A DNA stretch of 64,000 bases from Pseudomonas sp. SORT22 (GTDB taxonomy: Bacteria; Pseudomonadota; Gammaproteobacteria; Pseudomonadales; Pseudomonadaceae). Each line of letters begins with the position of its first letter. Position 1 is the stretch's first letter. The position numbers were made by a program, and so were the translations under genes. The notes under the pieces are model-generated. The model ran no database searches, was not told where the DNA came from, and was given only the letters and a program-made list of their open reading frames with translations. Shown here one piece after another: positions 1-8,893 of the stretch. The stretch is from contig NZ_CP071007.1 of NCBI RefSeq assembly GCF_018417635.1, forward strand, positions 3,162,501 to 3,226,500, given 5' to 3'.

Positions 1-5
1 TTCAA

Positions 6-893
6 TTACCTGTCAGGCGCAGCGTAGTGACGCTCAAGTTGATCAAACATCGTCTTGTTCACCAGGCGCTGGCGCTCGGCGAACGGCACCACCAGCGACG
101 GATCTTCGTCCAGGCGGCCGTCGCGCAGCAGCGTAGCCAAGGCGCGTTGCATGCCCAGTGAGGCGCTCTGCAGGCCGGCATTGGCGTAGAGCACGATGCC
201 GTAGCCGAGCGCTGCCAGCTCATCGCGGCTCAAGGTCGGGGTCTTGCCACCGATGACGATGTTGATCAGGTTCGGCGTGCTGAACAGCGCCGGCAGGCGC
301 CTGATGTCCTCGAGGCTTTCGGTGGCCTCGATGAACAGGATATCGGCACCCGCCTGCACATAACGGTGGGCGCGCTCGATGGCCGCCTCCATGCCTTCTA
401 CCGCGCAGGCATCGGTGCGGGCGATGATCAGCAGGTTCGGGTCCTGGCGGGCATCGACCGCCGCCTTGAGCTTGCCGACCATCTCGGCGCAACTGATCAC
501 TTCCTTGCCATTGAAATGCCCGCACTTCTTCGGCAGCACCTGGTCCTCGAACTGGATGGCATCTGCCCCGCTGCGCTCCAGCACCCGTACCGAGTGGCGC
601 ACGTTCAGGGCATTGCCGAAGCCGGTGTCGGCATCGACGATCAGCGCCAAGTCGGTGGTATCGCGAACCCGGGCGGCATGGGCAGCCATCTCGTCCAGCC
701 CGACGAAACCAAGGTCCGGCAGGCCGAGCGCCATGTTGGTCACCCCTGCGCCGCTCAGGTACAAGGCCTGAAAACCGATATCGGCAGCGATCCGTGCGCT
801 CAGGGCATTGAATACACCGGCGACCAGCAGCCCCTGGCGGGCTTCGACCTGGCGACGAAAAGCGGCTCTGCGCTGCAAGCTTGAAAGGCTCAT
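6..893 (-). CDS. Isocitrate lyase/PEP mutase family lyase
   Basis: This 295-residue protein belongs to the isocitrate lyase/PEP mutase superfamily of TIM-barrel enzymes, which cleave or form bonds next to a carboxylate through a metal-held enolate. The lyase signature KKCGH is present with the catalytic cysteine near residue 124, and the metal-binding stretch DADTGFG lies near residues 87-93. The length fits methylisocitrate lyase, 2,3-dimethylmalate lyase or oxaloacetate decarboxylase rather than the much longer AceA. A clear AAGGAG ribosome site precedes the ATG and overlaps the stop of the upstream amidohydrolase gene (9-base gap), so the two genes form one operon. No prpC or prpD lies beside it, so 2-methylcitrate cleavage is not favoured. 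The family is secure; the substrate is unknown. Confidence 0.88.
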   Translation of the reverse strand: MSLSSLQRRAAFRRQVEARQGLLVAGVFNALSARIAADIGFQALYLSGAGVTNMALGLPDLGFVGLDEMAAHAARVRDTTDLALIVDADTGFGNALNVRHSVRVLERSGADAIQFEDQVLPKKCGHFNGKEVISCAEMVGKLKAAVDARQDPNLLIIARTDACAVEGMEAAIERAHRYVQAGADILFIEATESLEDIRRLPALFSTPNLINIVIGGKTPTLSRDELAALGYGIVLYANAGLQSASLGMQRALATLLRDGRLDEDPSLVVPFAERQRLVNKTMFDQLERHYAAPDR

Positions 894-902
894 GGAAACT
901 CC

Positions 903-1808
903 TTATGGATTGAACTTGAACAGTTTCTTCGGGGTTTGGCACACCACGTCGTGGCGCTCGAGCGGGTCAGGCACCCAGTCGGCCAGCGCCGACTTCGCCG
1001 CGGCGTAATCGACCCATTGGCGGTGCTGGGTATGAGGCCAGTCACTGCCCCAGAGCAGCCGCTCACTGGTAAAGGCCTGCATCAAAAGCCGCGTGGCCCG
1101 TCGCCCAAAGGCCCGGCCGCCGGGGTCGGCAGCCGGCTGCGCACAGCGATAGGCAGCCGACAACTTGACCCACAGCCGGGCGCTGTCGCCCTGGCGCAGC
1201 AAATACTCAAAGCCCGGGTCGGCCTCGGCCTGGCGTGGGTCCGGGCGGCCAAAGTGGTCGACCACTACCTTGCAGCCGCTGGCCAGCAGTACGCTGAGCA
1301 GGCCCGGCAGGTCCTGGGCCTGGCACTGCACCTCGACGTGCCAGTCCAGGGCCTTGATGCGTGCCAGAAAACCTTGCCACAGCAGGCTGCGCAGCGCCGG
1401 CAGGGGGACACCGATCAGGTTCAGCCGGACGCCGACCACACCCTGCAGCGCCAGCGCTTGCAACTGTGGCTCGTCGATATCCGGCGCGACCACCACCACG
1501 CCACGAAAGCGCGACGGATAGCGTTCGAGCGCGGCCAGCAGAAAGGTATTGTCGGTGCCAAGAAAACTCGGCTGTACCAACACGCCATGGGAAATCCGGT
1601 TGGCTGCCAGGTGGCGGGCGTAATCATCCACGCAGGCGTTGTAGTCCGGCGTGTGTCGCCGCTCTGGAGCAAGGCGCAAGCCCTGGACGAAAACGTGAGC
1701 GTGGCTGTCTATCGCGCTGATCACCGCTGCGCCTTGTGCGCACCAACGATCGGCAAACCCTTCGGCGGTGTGTGCCTGGCTGATCGTCCTTTCGCCATCC
1801 TGGGTCAT
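903..1808 (-). CDS. Amidohydrolase-2 family metal-dependent hydrolase (PDC-lactonase-like)
   Basis: This 301-residue TIM-barrel hydrolase is of the amidohydrolase-2 type, which includes 2-pyrone-4,6-dicarboxylate lactonase and related lactone hydrolases. It shows IDSHAHVF near residue 35, a VVDHFGRPD strand in the middle and WGSDWPHT near the C terminus. These are the His and Asp positions that act on the substrate in this family. It is the first gene of a two-gene operon with the PEP-mutase-family lyase and diverges from a LysR gene 124 bases away. That context suggests a small catabolic module in which a lactone or ester is opened and the acid is then cleaved. The pathway order and substrate are inference only. 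Confidence 0.85.
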   Translation of the reverse strand: MTQDGERTISQAHTAEGFADRWCAQGAAVISAIDSHAHVFVQGLRLAPERRHTPDYNACVDDYARHLAANRISHGVLVQPSFLGTDNTFLLAALERYPSRFRGVVVVAPDIDEPQLQALALQGVVGVRLNLIGVPLPALRSLLWQGFLARIKALDWHVEVQCQAQDLPGLLSVLLASGCKVVVDHFGRPDPRQAEADPGFEYLLRQGDSARLWVKLSAAYRCAQPAADPGGRAFGRRATRLLMQAFTSERLLWGSDWPHTQHRQWVDYAAAKSALADWVPDPLERHDVVCQTPKKLFKFNP

Positions 1809-1887
1809 TGCGCTTCCTTGTTATTGCCTGGCGGTCTGCAAGGCTTTATTGGATCCGATCCTTGGTGCCATCCTATGAAAATCTTGG

Positions 1888-1915
1888 ATTGATATCTATT
1901 ATGTCAACGATCAAT
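1888..1915. promoter_or_regulatory. Candidate LysR operator between divergent genes
   Basis: The AT-rich stretch between the amidohydrolase gene and the LysR gene holds the inverted half-sites ATTGAT and ATCAAT, separated by 16 bases. It lies just upstream of the LysR start, where LysR-type proteins commonly bind to control themselves and the divergent operon. The repeat is short, so this is tentative. Confidence 0.3.
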
Positions 1916-1932
1916 ATTCATACCGTGGGCTT

Positions 1933-2817
1933 ATGGAAAACCGTCACCTGCGTTACTTCCTGGCAATCGCCGACACCGGCAGCATCACCCGCGCCGCAGA
2001 ACACCTGGGGATTGCCCAGCCGGCGTTGAGCCAGGCCCTGGTGCGGATGGAAAACGAGCTGGGGGTCAAGCTGTTCGAGCGGTCGCGGCGCGGCGCCGTG
2101 CTGACCCCTGCGGCTACCGCGATCATCGATGACATCCGCGTCAGCCTGGCCAGGATTGACGCCGCCACCCAGCGTGCCCGCGCCATCGGCGCCAAACGGG
2201 CCGGCCGGCTGATCATCGGCTTCGTCTCCACGGCATTGTTCGGCGCCCTGCCCCGGGCACTGGACCGCATGCAGGCAAACTACCCGGGTGTAGAAGTGGT
2301 GCTGCGCGAGATGAGCAACGCCGAGCAGGGCCTGGCCCTGCAACGGGGCGAGATCGATATCGGCCTGCTGCACACGCCGGTGTCGATCCAGGGCAACATG
2401 CGCGAGAAGCTCATCAGCCAGGACCCGCTGATTGCCGTGCTACCCAGTGGCTACGCGCTGGGCGAAGACGGCAAGGTGGGCATGGAGCAACTGGCCGCCA
2501 CCGGGCTGGTATGGTTTCCCGAACAGCAGTTGCCGTTGATTCGCAATGCCATTGTCGGCACGTTTCGCCGCCTCGGGTACCCGATCGAGATTATCCAGGA
2601 GGCCAACCGCACCCTGACGGTCGTCGCCTACGTTGCCGCCGGCCGGGGGGTTTCGCTGTTGCCGGCAACGGTGCAGGCCCTGCAATTCGAAGGCATGAAG
2701 TACAGCGAGATCCGCGATGGCGCCGACTTGCCGCACTTCGAGCTCAGTGCCATCTGGCCTGCCCAGTCCAAGCCGACCATGGCCGACCGCTTCGCCGAGC
2801 TGTTGTTTGCCCGCTAA
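1933..2817 (+). CDS. LysR-family transcriptional regulator
   Basis: This 294-residue protein begins with a typical LysR winged helix-turn-helix. MENRHLRYFLAIADTGSITR is followed by AAEHLGIAQPALSQALVRME at about residues 21-40, then LGVKLFERSRRG. The rest is the periplasmic-binding-protein-like effector domain. The gene is transcribed away from the amidohydrolase/lyase pair, the classic arrangement for a regulator of the neighbouring operon. The co-inducer is not recognisable, but the effector domain would be expected to bind a substrate or intermediate of that pathway. Confidence 0.92.
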   Translation: MENRHLRYFLAIADTGSITRAAEHLGIAQPALSQALVRMENELGVKLFERSRRGAVLTPAATAIIDDIRVSLARIDAATQRARAIGAKRAGRLIIGFVSTALFGALPRALDRMQANYPGVEVVLREMSNAEQGLALQRGEIDIGLLHTPVSIQGNMREKLISQDPLIAVLPSGYALGEDGKVGMEQLAATGLVWFPEQQLPLIRNAIVGTFRRLGYPIEIIQEANRTLTVVAYVAAGRGVSLLPATVQALQFEGMKYSEIRDGADLPHFELSAIWPAQSKPTMADRFAELLFAR

Positions 2818-2848
2818 GCGCTGGCAGGTGAAACCAGGTTCCCCCCCT

Positions 2849-3181
2849 TCACTGCGCTTTACGAATCGTGGCCAGGGCTTTTTCCAGCAGTTTCATATCC
2901 GGCGGATTCTGTTGCCCGCCTTTGGAGCCCAGCCAGCGCTGTACCGGATTGTTGCGGCCATGGGTAAGCAGCTTGCCCTCCCCGCTTATCTCGCTGGCCA
3001 TGAGCGCGCGTTTGAACAGCTTGCCTTGCGCATCGGTTACCCGACAGGTCAGAAGCTGATGCTTTTCGAGAAAAACCAGCAACGCTGTCAGGCCGGCTTC
3101 GACACTATCCCTGAGCTCAGGCTCATGGCTATAAGCCTCAAGAATCTGATCGATATCCCATACTGCGTAGTCTTCGCTCAT
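2849..3181 (-). CDS. Conserved-looking hypothetical protein, partner of MocR gene
   Basis: This is a 110-residue soluble, mostly helical protein that I do not recognise. It has no signal peptide or membrane segment. An acidic N-terminal half (MSEDYAVWDIDQILEAY) is followed by a basic, Gly/Asn-rich tail. Its ATG directly follows the TGA of the MocR gene with no spacer, which indicates translational coupling and a shared transcript. Codon use is like its neighbours. A role linked to the regulator or to mevalonate use is possible only by context. Confidence 0.6.
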   Translation of the reverse strand: MSEDYAVWDIDQILEAYSHEPELRDSVEAGLTALLVFLEKHQLLTCRVTDAQGKLFKRALMASEISGEGKLLTHGRNNPVQRWLGSKGGQQNPPDMKLLEKALATIRKAQ

Positions 3182-4552
3182 TCAGTCCCTCACCATCGCC
3201 TTGAGCAGCGCATCATTCAAATACGCCACGTTTAACCGCGTCCACGGATTCACCCGGGCCTGCTCGGGCGAAAAGATATGCCCGGGGGCAATCATGAAGC
3301 CCTTGGGCAATAGCTGGCGGGTCAGCTCTTTGGCATCCTCGACCCCAGGAAACCGCGCCCACAGGTACAGGCTCTGCTCTGGCCGCACGAACACCTCGGC
3401 GCCGATCTCGTCGAGCATCTGCAGGCCCGCCGTGGTGGCGGCTTTCAGGCGCTCCTGCAGGCGGATCAGGTGGCGCAGAAAATGCCCTTCGGTGAGGATC
3501 ACGTCAACGGTGCGCTCGCACAGCTCCGAGCTGCTGGTGTGCAGGAGCATCTTCAGGTCGCCCAGCTCGTCGATAACCTCCTTGCTGCCGGCAATGAAGC
3601 CGACCCGCAGCGCCGCCGACACCGACTTGGAGAAACTGCCGACATACAGCGAGCGCTGCAACTGGTCGAGCGCCGAGACCTTGATCGCCGAGGCCGGTTT
3701 GAAATCGGCCAGGGCGTCGTCGTCCACCAGGATGAACTGATGTTCTGCGGCCAGTTGCACCAACCGATGGGCCTTGCTTGGGGAAATGTCCGAGCCGGTC
3801 GGGTTGTGGCCCACCGACTGAATGAAAAACAGCTTGGGCCTGTGCTCGCGCAGGTGCTGCTCCAGCACCTCGATGTCCGGGCCATCCGCTAAACGCGGCA
3901 CCGCGAGCATCCGCGCACCTTGCAGTTGCAGCTTGCCGAATAGCGGGTAATAGCCCGGGTCTTCGACCAGCACGCTGTCGCCCGGGGCGACGAAGCGGCG
4001 GATAATCAGGTCCAGGGCATGGTTGGCGCCATGGGTGGTGACGATTTGCCGGGGGCTGGCGCTGATTGCATAACTGGCGAGCTTCTGCACCAGGTGCTGG
4101 CGCAGGCTGGCGTTGCCCAGGCGGTTGCCATAGCGGAACAGCGTGGTCACCCCGGTGCGCATGATCTGCCGGGTGAACTTGTCCAGGCGCATGTCCATTA
4201 GCCACTCGACCGGCGGGAAGCCCTCGCCCAGCGGTGAGTGGCCGGGCTCGCGGACGAACTGCTGACGCATCAGCCAGATGGTGTCCATCGCCCGCTCGTA
4301 GGGCATCGGTTCTTCGGCTTCGTGGCCGTTGGGTGCGCCTTGCTTGACGAAAAAGCCCTGCCCGTGGCGAGCCTCGACCAGCCCCTGGGCAGCCAGCGCT
4401 TCATAGGCGTTGATCACCGTGTTTTTCGAATGGCCGAACAGGCGCATGCACTCGCGCAGCGACGGCAAGCGTTCGCCAACCCGGTAGGTGCCATTGCCGA
4501 TCTGCCCGGCCAGGGATGCCGCCAGTTGTTCTGCGAGTGTCAGCCGCGCCAT
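3182..4552 (-). CDS. MocR/GntR-type PLP-dependent transcriptional regulator
   Basis: This 456-residue fusion joins a GntR winged helix-turn-helix (residues 1-70, with YRVGERLPSLRECMRLFG) to a fold-type-I aminotransferase domain. The PLP-binding lysine is visible in GSFSKSVSAALR at about K309, with the cofactor Asp in VDDDALADF near 277. NPTGSD and HGANHAL complete the aminotransferase-like site. The start at 4552 gives the normal N terminus; a longer open frame upstream is the antisense shadow of mvaA. The gene diverges from mvaA across 138 bases holding related repeats, so it is the likely regulator of the mva operon. The effector is unknown, because mevalonate has no amino group to bind PLP. 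Confidence 0.92.
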   Translation of the reverse strand: MARLTLAEQLAASLAGQIGNGTYRVGERLPSLRECMRLFGHSKNTVINAYEALAAQGLVEARHGQGFFVKQGAPNGHEAEEPMPYERAMDTIWLMRQQFVREPGHSPLGEGFPPVEWLMDMRLDKFTRQIMRTGVTTLFRYGNRLGNASLRQHLVQKLASYAISASPRQIVTTHGANHALDLIIRRFVAPGDSVLVEDPGYYPLFGKLQLQGARMLAVPRLADGPDIEVLEQHLREHRPKLFFIQSVGHNPTGSDISPSKAHRLVQLAAEHQFILVDDDALADFKPASAIKVSALDQLQRSLYVGSFSKSVSAALRVGFIAGSKEVIDELGDLKMLLHTSSSELCERTVDVILTEGHFLRHLIRLQERLKAATTAGLQMLDEIGAEVFVRPEQSLYLWARFPGVEDAKELTRQLLPKGFMIAPGHIFSPEQARVNPWTRLNVAYLNDALLKAMVRD

Positions 4553-4586
4553 CGTCAGGTGTCCTGAATGCCTTTTATCCACCGAG

Positions 4587-4643
4587 GGTACAGCTTGGGT
4601 ACTGTCTGTCCAAACTGTACCTTCTTTAGCACAACAGTTCGGA
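4587..4643. promoter_or_regulatory. Operator-like repeat array between MocR gene and mvaA
   Basis: GGTACAGCTTGG (4587-4598) and CCAAACTGTACC (4610-4621) form a 12-base inverted repeat with one mismatch and an 11-base spacer. A third copy follows: TCCAAACTGT at 4609-4618 is inverted as ACAGTTCGGA at 4634-4643, again with one mismatch. MocR proteins typically bind repeated half-sites in the gap to a divergent target, so this array is the probable binding region controlling both promoters. The repeats are seen directly; the binding is inferred. Confidence 0.6.
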
Positions 4644-4690
4644 CTAGGGTGGCGCCATCTCACAACAATAACTGCAAGAGAGCCCTCCCC

Positions 4691-5976
<1,286 letters not shown>

Positions 5977-5977
<1 letters not shown>

Positions 5978-6888
5978 TGGACGCGGTACGGCTGGTCGAA
6001 GTCGGCGCCAGGGATGGCCTGCAAAATGAAAAGCTGACGCTGTCGCCGCAGATTCGCGTGCAATTGCTCCAGCGCCTGGCCGACGCCGGGTTGCAAACCC
6101 TGGAAGCCGGGGCGTTTGTCTCGCCGCGCTGGGTGCCGCAGATGGCCGGGTCCGATGAGGTGTTCAAGGCGTTGCCTGTGCGCCCGGGGGTAACCTGGAC
6201 GGCGCTTGTGCCCAACCTCAAAGGGCTGCAGGCGGCAATCGCCGCGGGTTGCCAGGAGGTCGCGGTGTTCGCCGCCGCTTCCGAGGCATTCTCGCAAAAA
6301 AACCTCAACTGCTCGATCGAACAAAGCCTGCGCCAGTACCAGCAGGTCATGGTCCGCGCCCGTGACACCGGCATCCGCGTGCGCGGCTACGTGTCGTGCG
6401 TCATGGGTTGCCCGTTCACCGGTGCAGTAAAACCTGAAGCCGTGGCTGCAGTCAGCGCTGCATTGTTCGGCATGGGCTGCTACGAAATCAGTCTCGGCGA
6501 CACCCTCGGCACCGGTACGCCGGCGGCGACCCGGGCGCTGCTCGCGGCCTGTCGCCAAGTGGTGCCGGTCAGCGCGCTGGCCGGGCATTTCCACGATACT
6601 TACGGTATGGCCATCGCCAATATCCATGCGGCGCTGGAAGCCGATGTACGGGTGTTCGACAGTTCGGTCGCAGGCCTGGGTGGCTGCCCGTATTCGCCCG
6701 GCGCCACTGGCAATGTCGCCAGCGAAGAGCTGGTGTACCTGCTCGACGGCCTGGGCGTGAACCATGGCGTCGATCTTGGCGCCCTGATCGATGCCGGTGA
6801 GTTCATCAGTGCCGAACTCGGCAGGCCGACCGGCTCCAGGGTCGCCCGTGCCCTGCTCGCCCAACGCCGCCTGTGTGCAATGCAATAA
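5977..6888 (+). CDS. mvaB: Hydroxymethylglutaryl-CoA lyase
   Basis: This enzyme cleaves HMG-CoA to acetyl-CoA and acetoacetate, the step after MvaA. The 303-residue TIM barrel starts with VEVGARDGLQNE, whose Arg-Asp pair handles substrate and metal. It carries LAGHFHDTYG for metal-binding His residues and the lyase signature GLGGCPYSPGATGNVASEE, with the catalytic cysteine near residue 237. It is coupled to mvaA by a one-base overlap. Acetoacetate-activating genes are not in the window, so they must lie elsewhere. Confidence 0.95.
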
Positions 6889-6946
6889 GCGTTATCTCTT
6901 CACCTTCATAACAATAAAAGCCCGCAAGGGCAGTGGGAGAATCCCG

Positions 6947-7423
6947 ATGAAAGCCGAACTGTTCGAAGTCTGGGGCGACACCGTCGACGGTCGTCACCTG
7001 ATCTGTTCCATCGCCATTGGCGCCAGCGTCAGCCTCGGCGCGTTTTTCACCGCCCAGCACCTGCTGAGCGGCTGGGTGGAGTCGCTGCAAATGGCCCGCG
7101 CCTACGCCATGCTGGTCGGTATTGTCGGCTGCCTGGCCGGCGGCGCCATCAGCGCAGCGCTGTTCAAGCCCAAGCGCAACGTTGTCGAGCACCTGGCAGA
7201 CCCGGCATGGCGGGCGAAAATCCTTGTCGAGCTGCAAAACGAATTCGGCCCTCTCGGCAGTTTGAGCGACCTGCCTGCGGCGACGATTGCCGAACTGCGC
7301 GAGATGGATCTGTACGACCTGTTCGCCGACTACGAAAAAGGCCTGCGCTCACCCCCGGACAACCCTGACGTGACACCTGCCGTGGTGGTCCGCGCAGCCA
7401 GCGCCGCCGGAGGCCGCTCATGA
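6947..7423 (+). CDS. Small two-helix membrane protein, partner of TctA-like permease
   Basis: This 158-residue protein has two hydrophobic segments, about residues 20-40 (ICSIAIGASVSLGAFFTAQH) and 46-68 (ARAYAMLVGIVGCLAGGAIS). A soluble C-terminal half follows, with NEFGPLGSLSDLPAATIAEL and a Pro-rich tail. The ATG at 6947 has GGGAGA upstream. Its stop overlaps the start of the permease gene (ATGA), so the two are coupled. It occupies the place a TctB subunit would take but is not an obvious TctB. A role as an accessory subunit of a mevalonate importer is inferred from position only. Confidence 0.75.
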   Translation: MKAELFEVWGDTVDGRHLICSIAIGASVSLGAFFTAQHLLSGWVESLQMARAYAMLVGIVGCLAGGAISAALFKPKRNVVEHLADPAWRAKILVELQNEFGPLGSLSDLPAATIAELREMDLYDLFADYEKGLRSPPDNPDVTPAVVVRAASAAGGRS

Positions 7424-8808
7424 TTGCCCTGTTGATGGATCAGTTTCTGATCGCCCTGGGCATGGGGGTTCTTGGCGCGGTGATCTTTGCCGGTATCGGC
7501 CTGATCTCCGGCAGCGATGAAACCACCACCCTCGCGCCGCTGACGCTGTTGGTGGTACTGCTGGGTGTACCCGCCCCCGGCGTGCTGACCTTCTTTCTGG
7601 CCGGCGCCGTGGCCAAGCACATGACCCATGCGGTGCCGACCGCCTTGCTCGGCATCCCGGGCGACACCATGGCCACGCCGTTGATGCGCGAAGCGAACTT
7701 TTTGCGCAACCTCGGGGTTCCGCACATTGCCCTGCGCAAGATGATTTCCGGCGCGGTGATTGCCGCCCTGATCGCCGTGCCCATGGCGGTGTTGTTCGCG
7801 GTAATGCTGGCGCCGTTCGGCGACATGATCAAGCATGCCGCGCCGTGGGTATTCCTGTTGGCGGCGGTGGCCATCGCCTGGTTCTCCAAAGGCCGCCTGG
7901 CAGCGGTGTTGACCCTGATCCCGTTCGTCATGGTGATTATCGGCCTGCAGACCCTGACCGCGCAGCATGGGGTCAAGCTCAGCGTCAGCTACTTCCTCGG
8001 CATTGCCATCGGCCCGTTGATCGCCGCGCTGTTCTCTCTGCTGGCGCCGGCCGAGCGCGCCAGCATGCGTCGCCAGCAGCCGCGCACCTTCTCGTTGTCG
8101 CCTGACGTAAAAAGCTGGGGCGGTTTCTTTCCCAACCCACTGCGCGTGCTCGACAGCAAGCAAAGCCTGTGGACGGCCGTTACTGCGGTGGTCTCCAGCG
8201 CCACCTTCGTGTTCAGCCCGGTGGCCATGACCGTGATTCTCGGCGAGGCGGTCGGTTCGCGGGTCAAGCACGTCTACCATCGCCTGACCACAGTGATCAC
8301 TGCGCGCAACGGCGTCACCGAGTCCACCTACATCGCCGAAGCGCTGATTCCGCTGATCGCTTTCGGCCTGCCGCTGAGCCCGGTCGCCGCCGGCCCGGCT
8401 GCGCCGCTGTTCAATGCACCACCGCGCTTTAGCGTCGATGCCGCCAGCGGCCAGGTCAACAACCTGCACTCGCTGCTCAGCACCTGGGAGTTTCTCGGCT
8501 ACGGCATGCTGGCGGTGATCGTCGCCATCCTGATCGCCTACCCCTTCACCATGAACTACGCGCACCGGGCAGCCTCCTACGTGTCGCGCAAAATCAGCCA
8601 TGAGGCGGTGATCGCGACCTTTGTCGGCCTGATCCTGGTGATCGGCATCTGGGAAGGCGGCCTGCTCGGTTTGCTGGTGATCGTCACCATTGGCCTGCTG
8701 GGCGGATTTCTCTCGCGCTTTCTGGGCTTCAACATCGGCGTGCAGTTCATGGGCTACTACACCGCCGTGCTCACCGTGCCCGCCCTGGTTGCCCTGATCG
8801 GCGCCTGA
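7420..8808 (+). CDS. Divergent TctA-family membrane permease, candidate mevalonate importer
   Basis: This 462-residue polytopic inner-membrane protein has about ten to twelve hydrophobic segments. Its N-terminal GLISGSDETTTLAPLTLL and TALLGIPGDTMATP, and the later TARNGVTESTYIAEALIPL with FGLPLSPVAAGPAAPLF, show the two-fold internal repeat of the tricarboxylate-transporter TctA family. The motifs are clearly diverged from typical TctA. It is shorter than the usual 500 residues, and no TctC-type binding protein is present. Its place in the mva operon suggests that it carries mevalonate or a related hydroxy-acid; the substrate is an inference. Confidence 0.82.
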   Translation: MIALLMDQFLIALGMGVLGAVIFAGIGLISGSDETTTLAPLTLLVVLLGVPAPGVLTFFLAGAVAKHMTHAVPTALLGIPGDTMATPLMREANFLRNLGVPHIALRKMISGAVIAALIAVPMAVLFAVMLAPFGDMIKHAAPWVFLLAAVAIAWFSKGRLAAVLTLIPFVMVIIGLQTLTAQHGVKLSVSYFLGIAIGPLIAALFSLLAPAERASMRRQQPRTFSLSPDVKSWGGFFPNPLRVLDSKQSLWTAVTAVVSSATFVFSPVAMTVILGEAVGSRVKHVYHRLTTVITARNGVTESTYIAEALIPLIAFGLPLSPVAAGPAAPLFNAPPRFSVDAASGQVNNLHSLLSTWEFLGYGMLAVIVAILIAYPFTMNYAHRAASYVSRKISHEAVIATFVGLILVIGIWEGGLLGLLVIVTIGLLGGFLSRFLGFNIGVQFMGYYTAVLTVPALVALIGA

Positions 8809-8893
8809 CCCCCACTCCCTCCTGTAACCGCCATTTTTCGCGGCCTTTGCGCTGCGAGGGCTTGCTGCGCTCACTAGAAAGGAAATAACAATA

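Noticed and set aside
6..893. Glyoxylate-shunt isocitrate lyase (AceA) or PrpB of the methylcitrate cycle
   Set aside because: The protein is too short for AceA, and no prpC, acnD or prpF genes are adjacent. Only the superfamily is supported.
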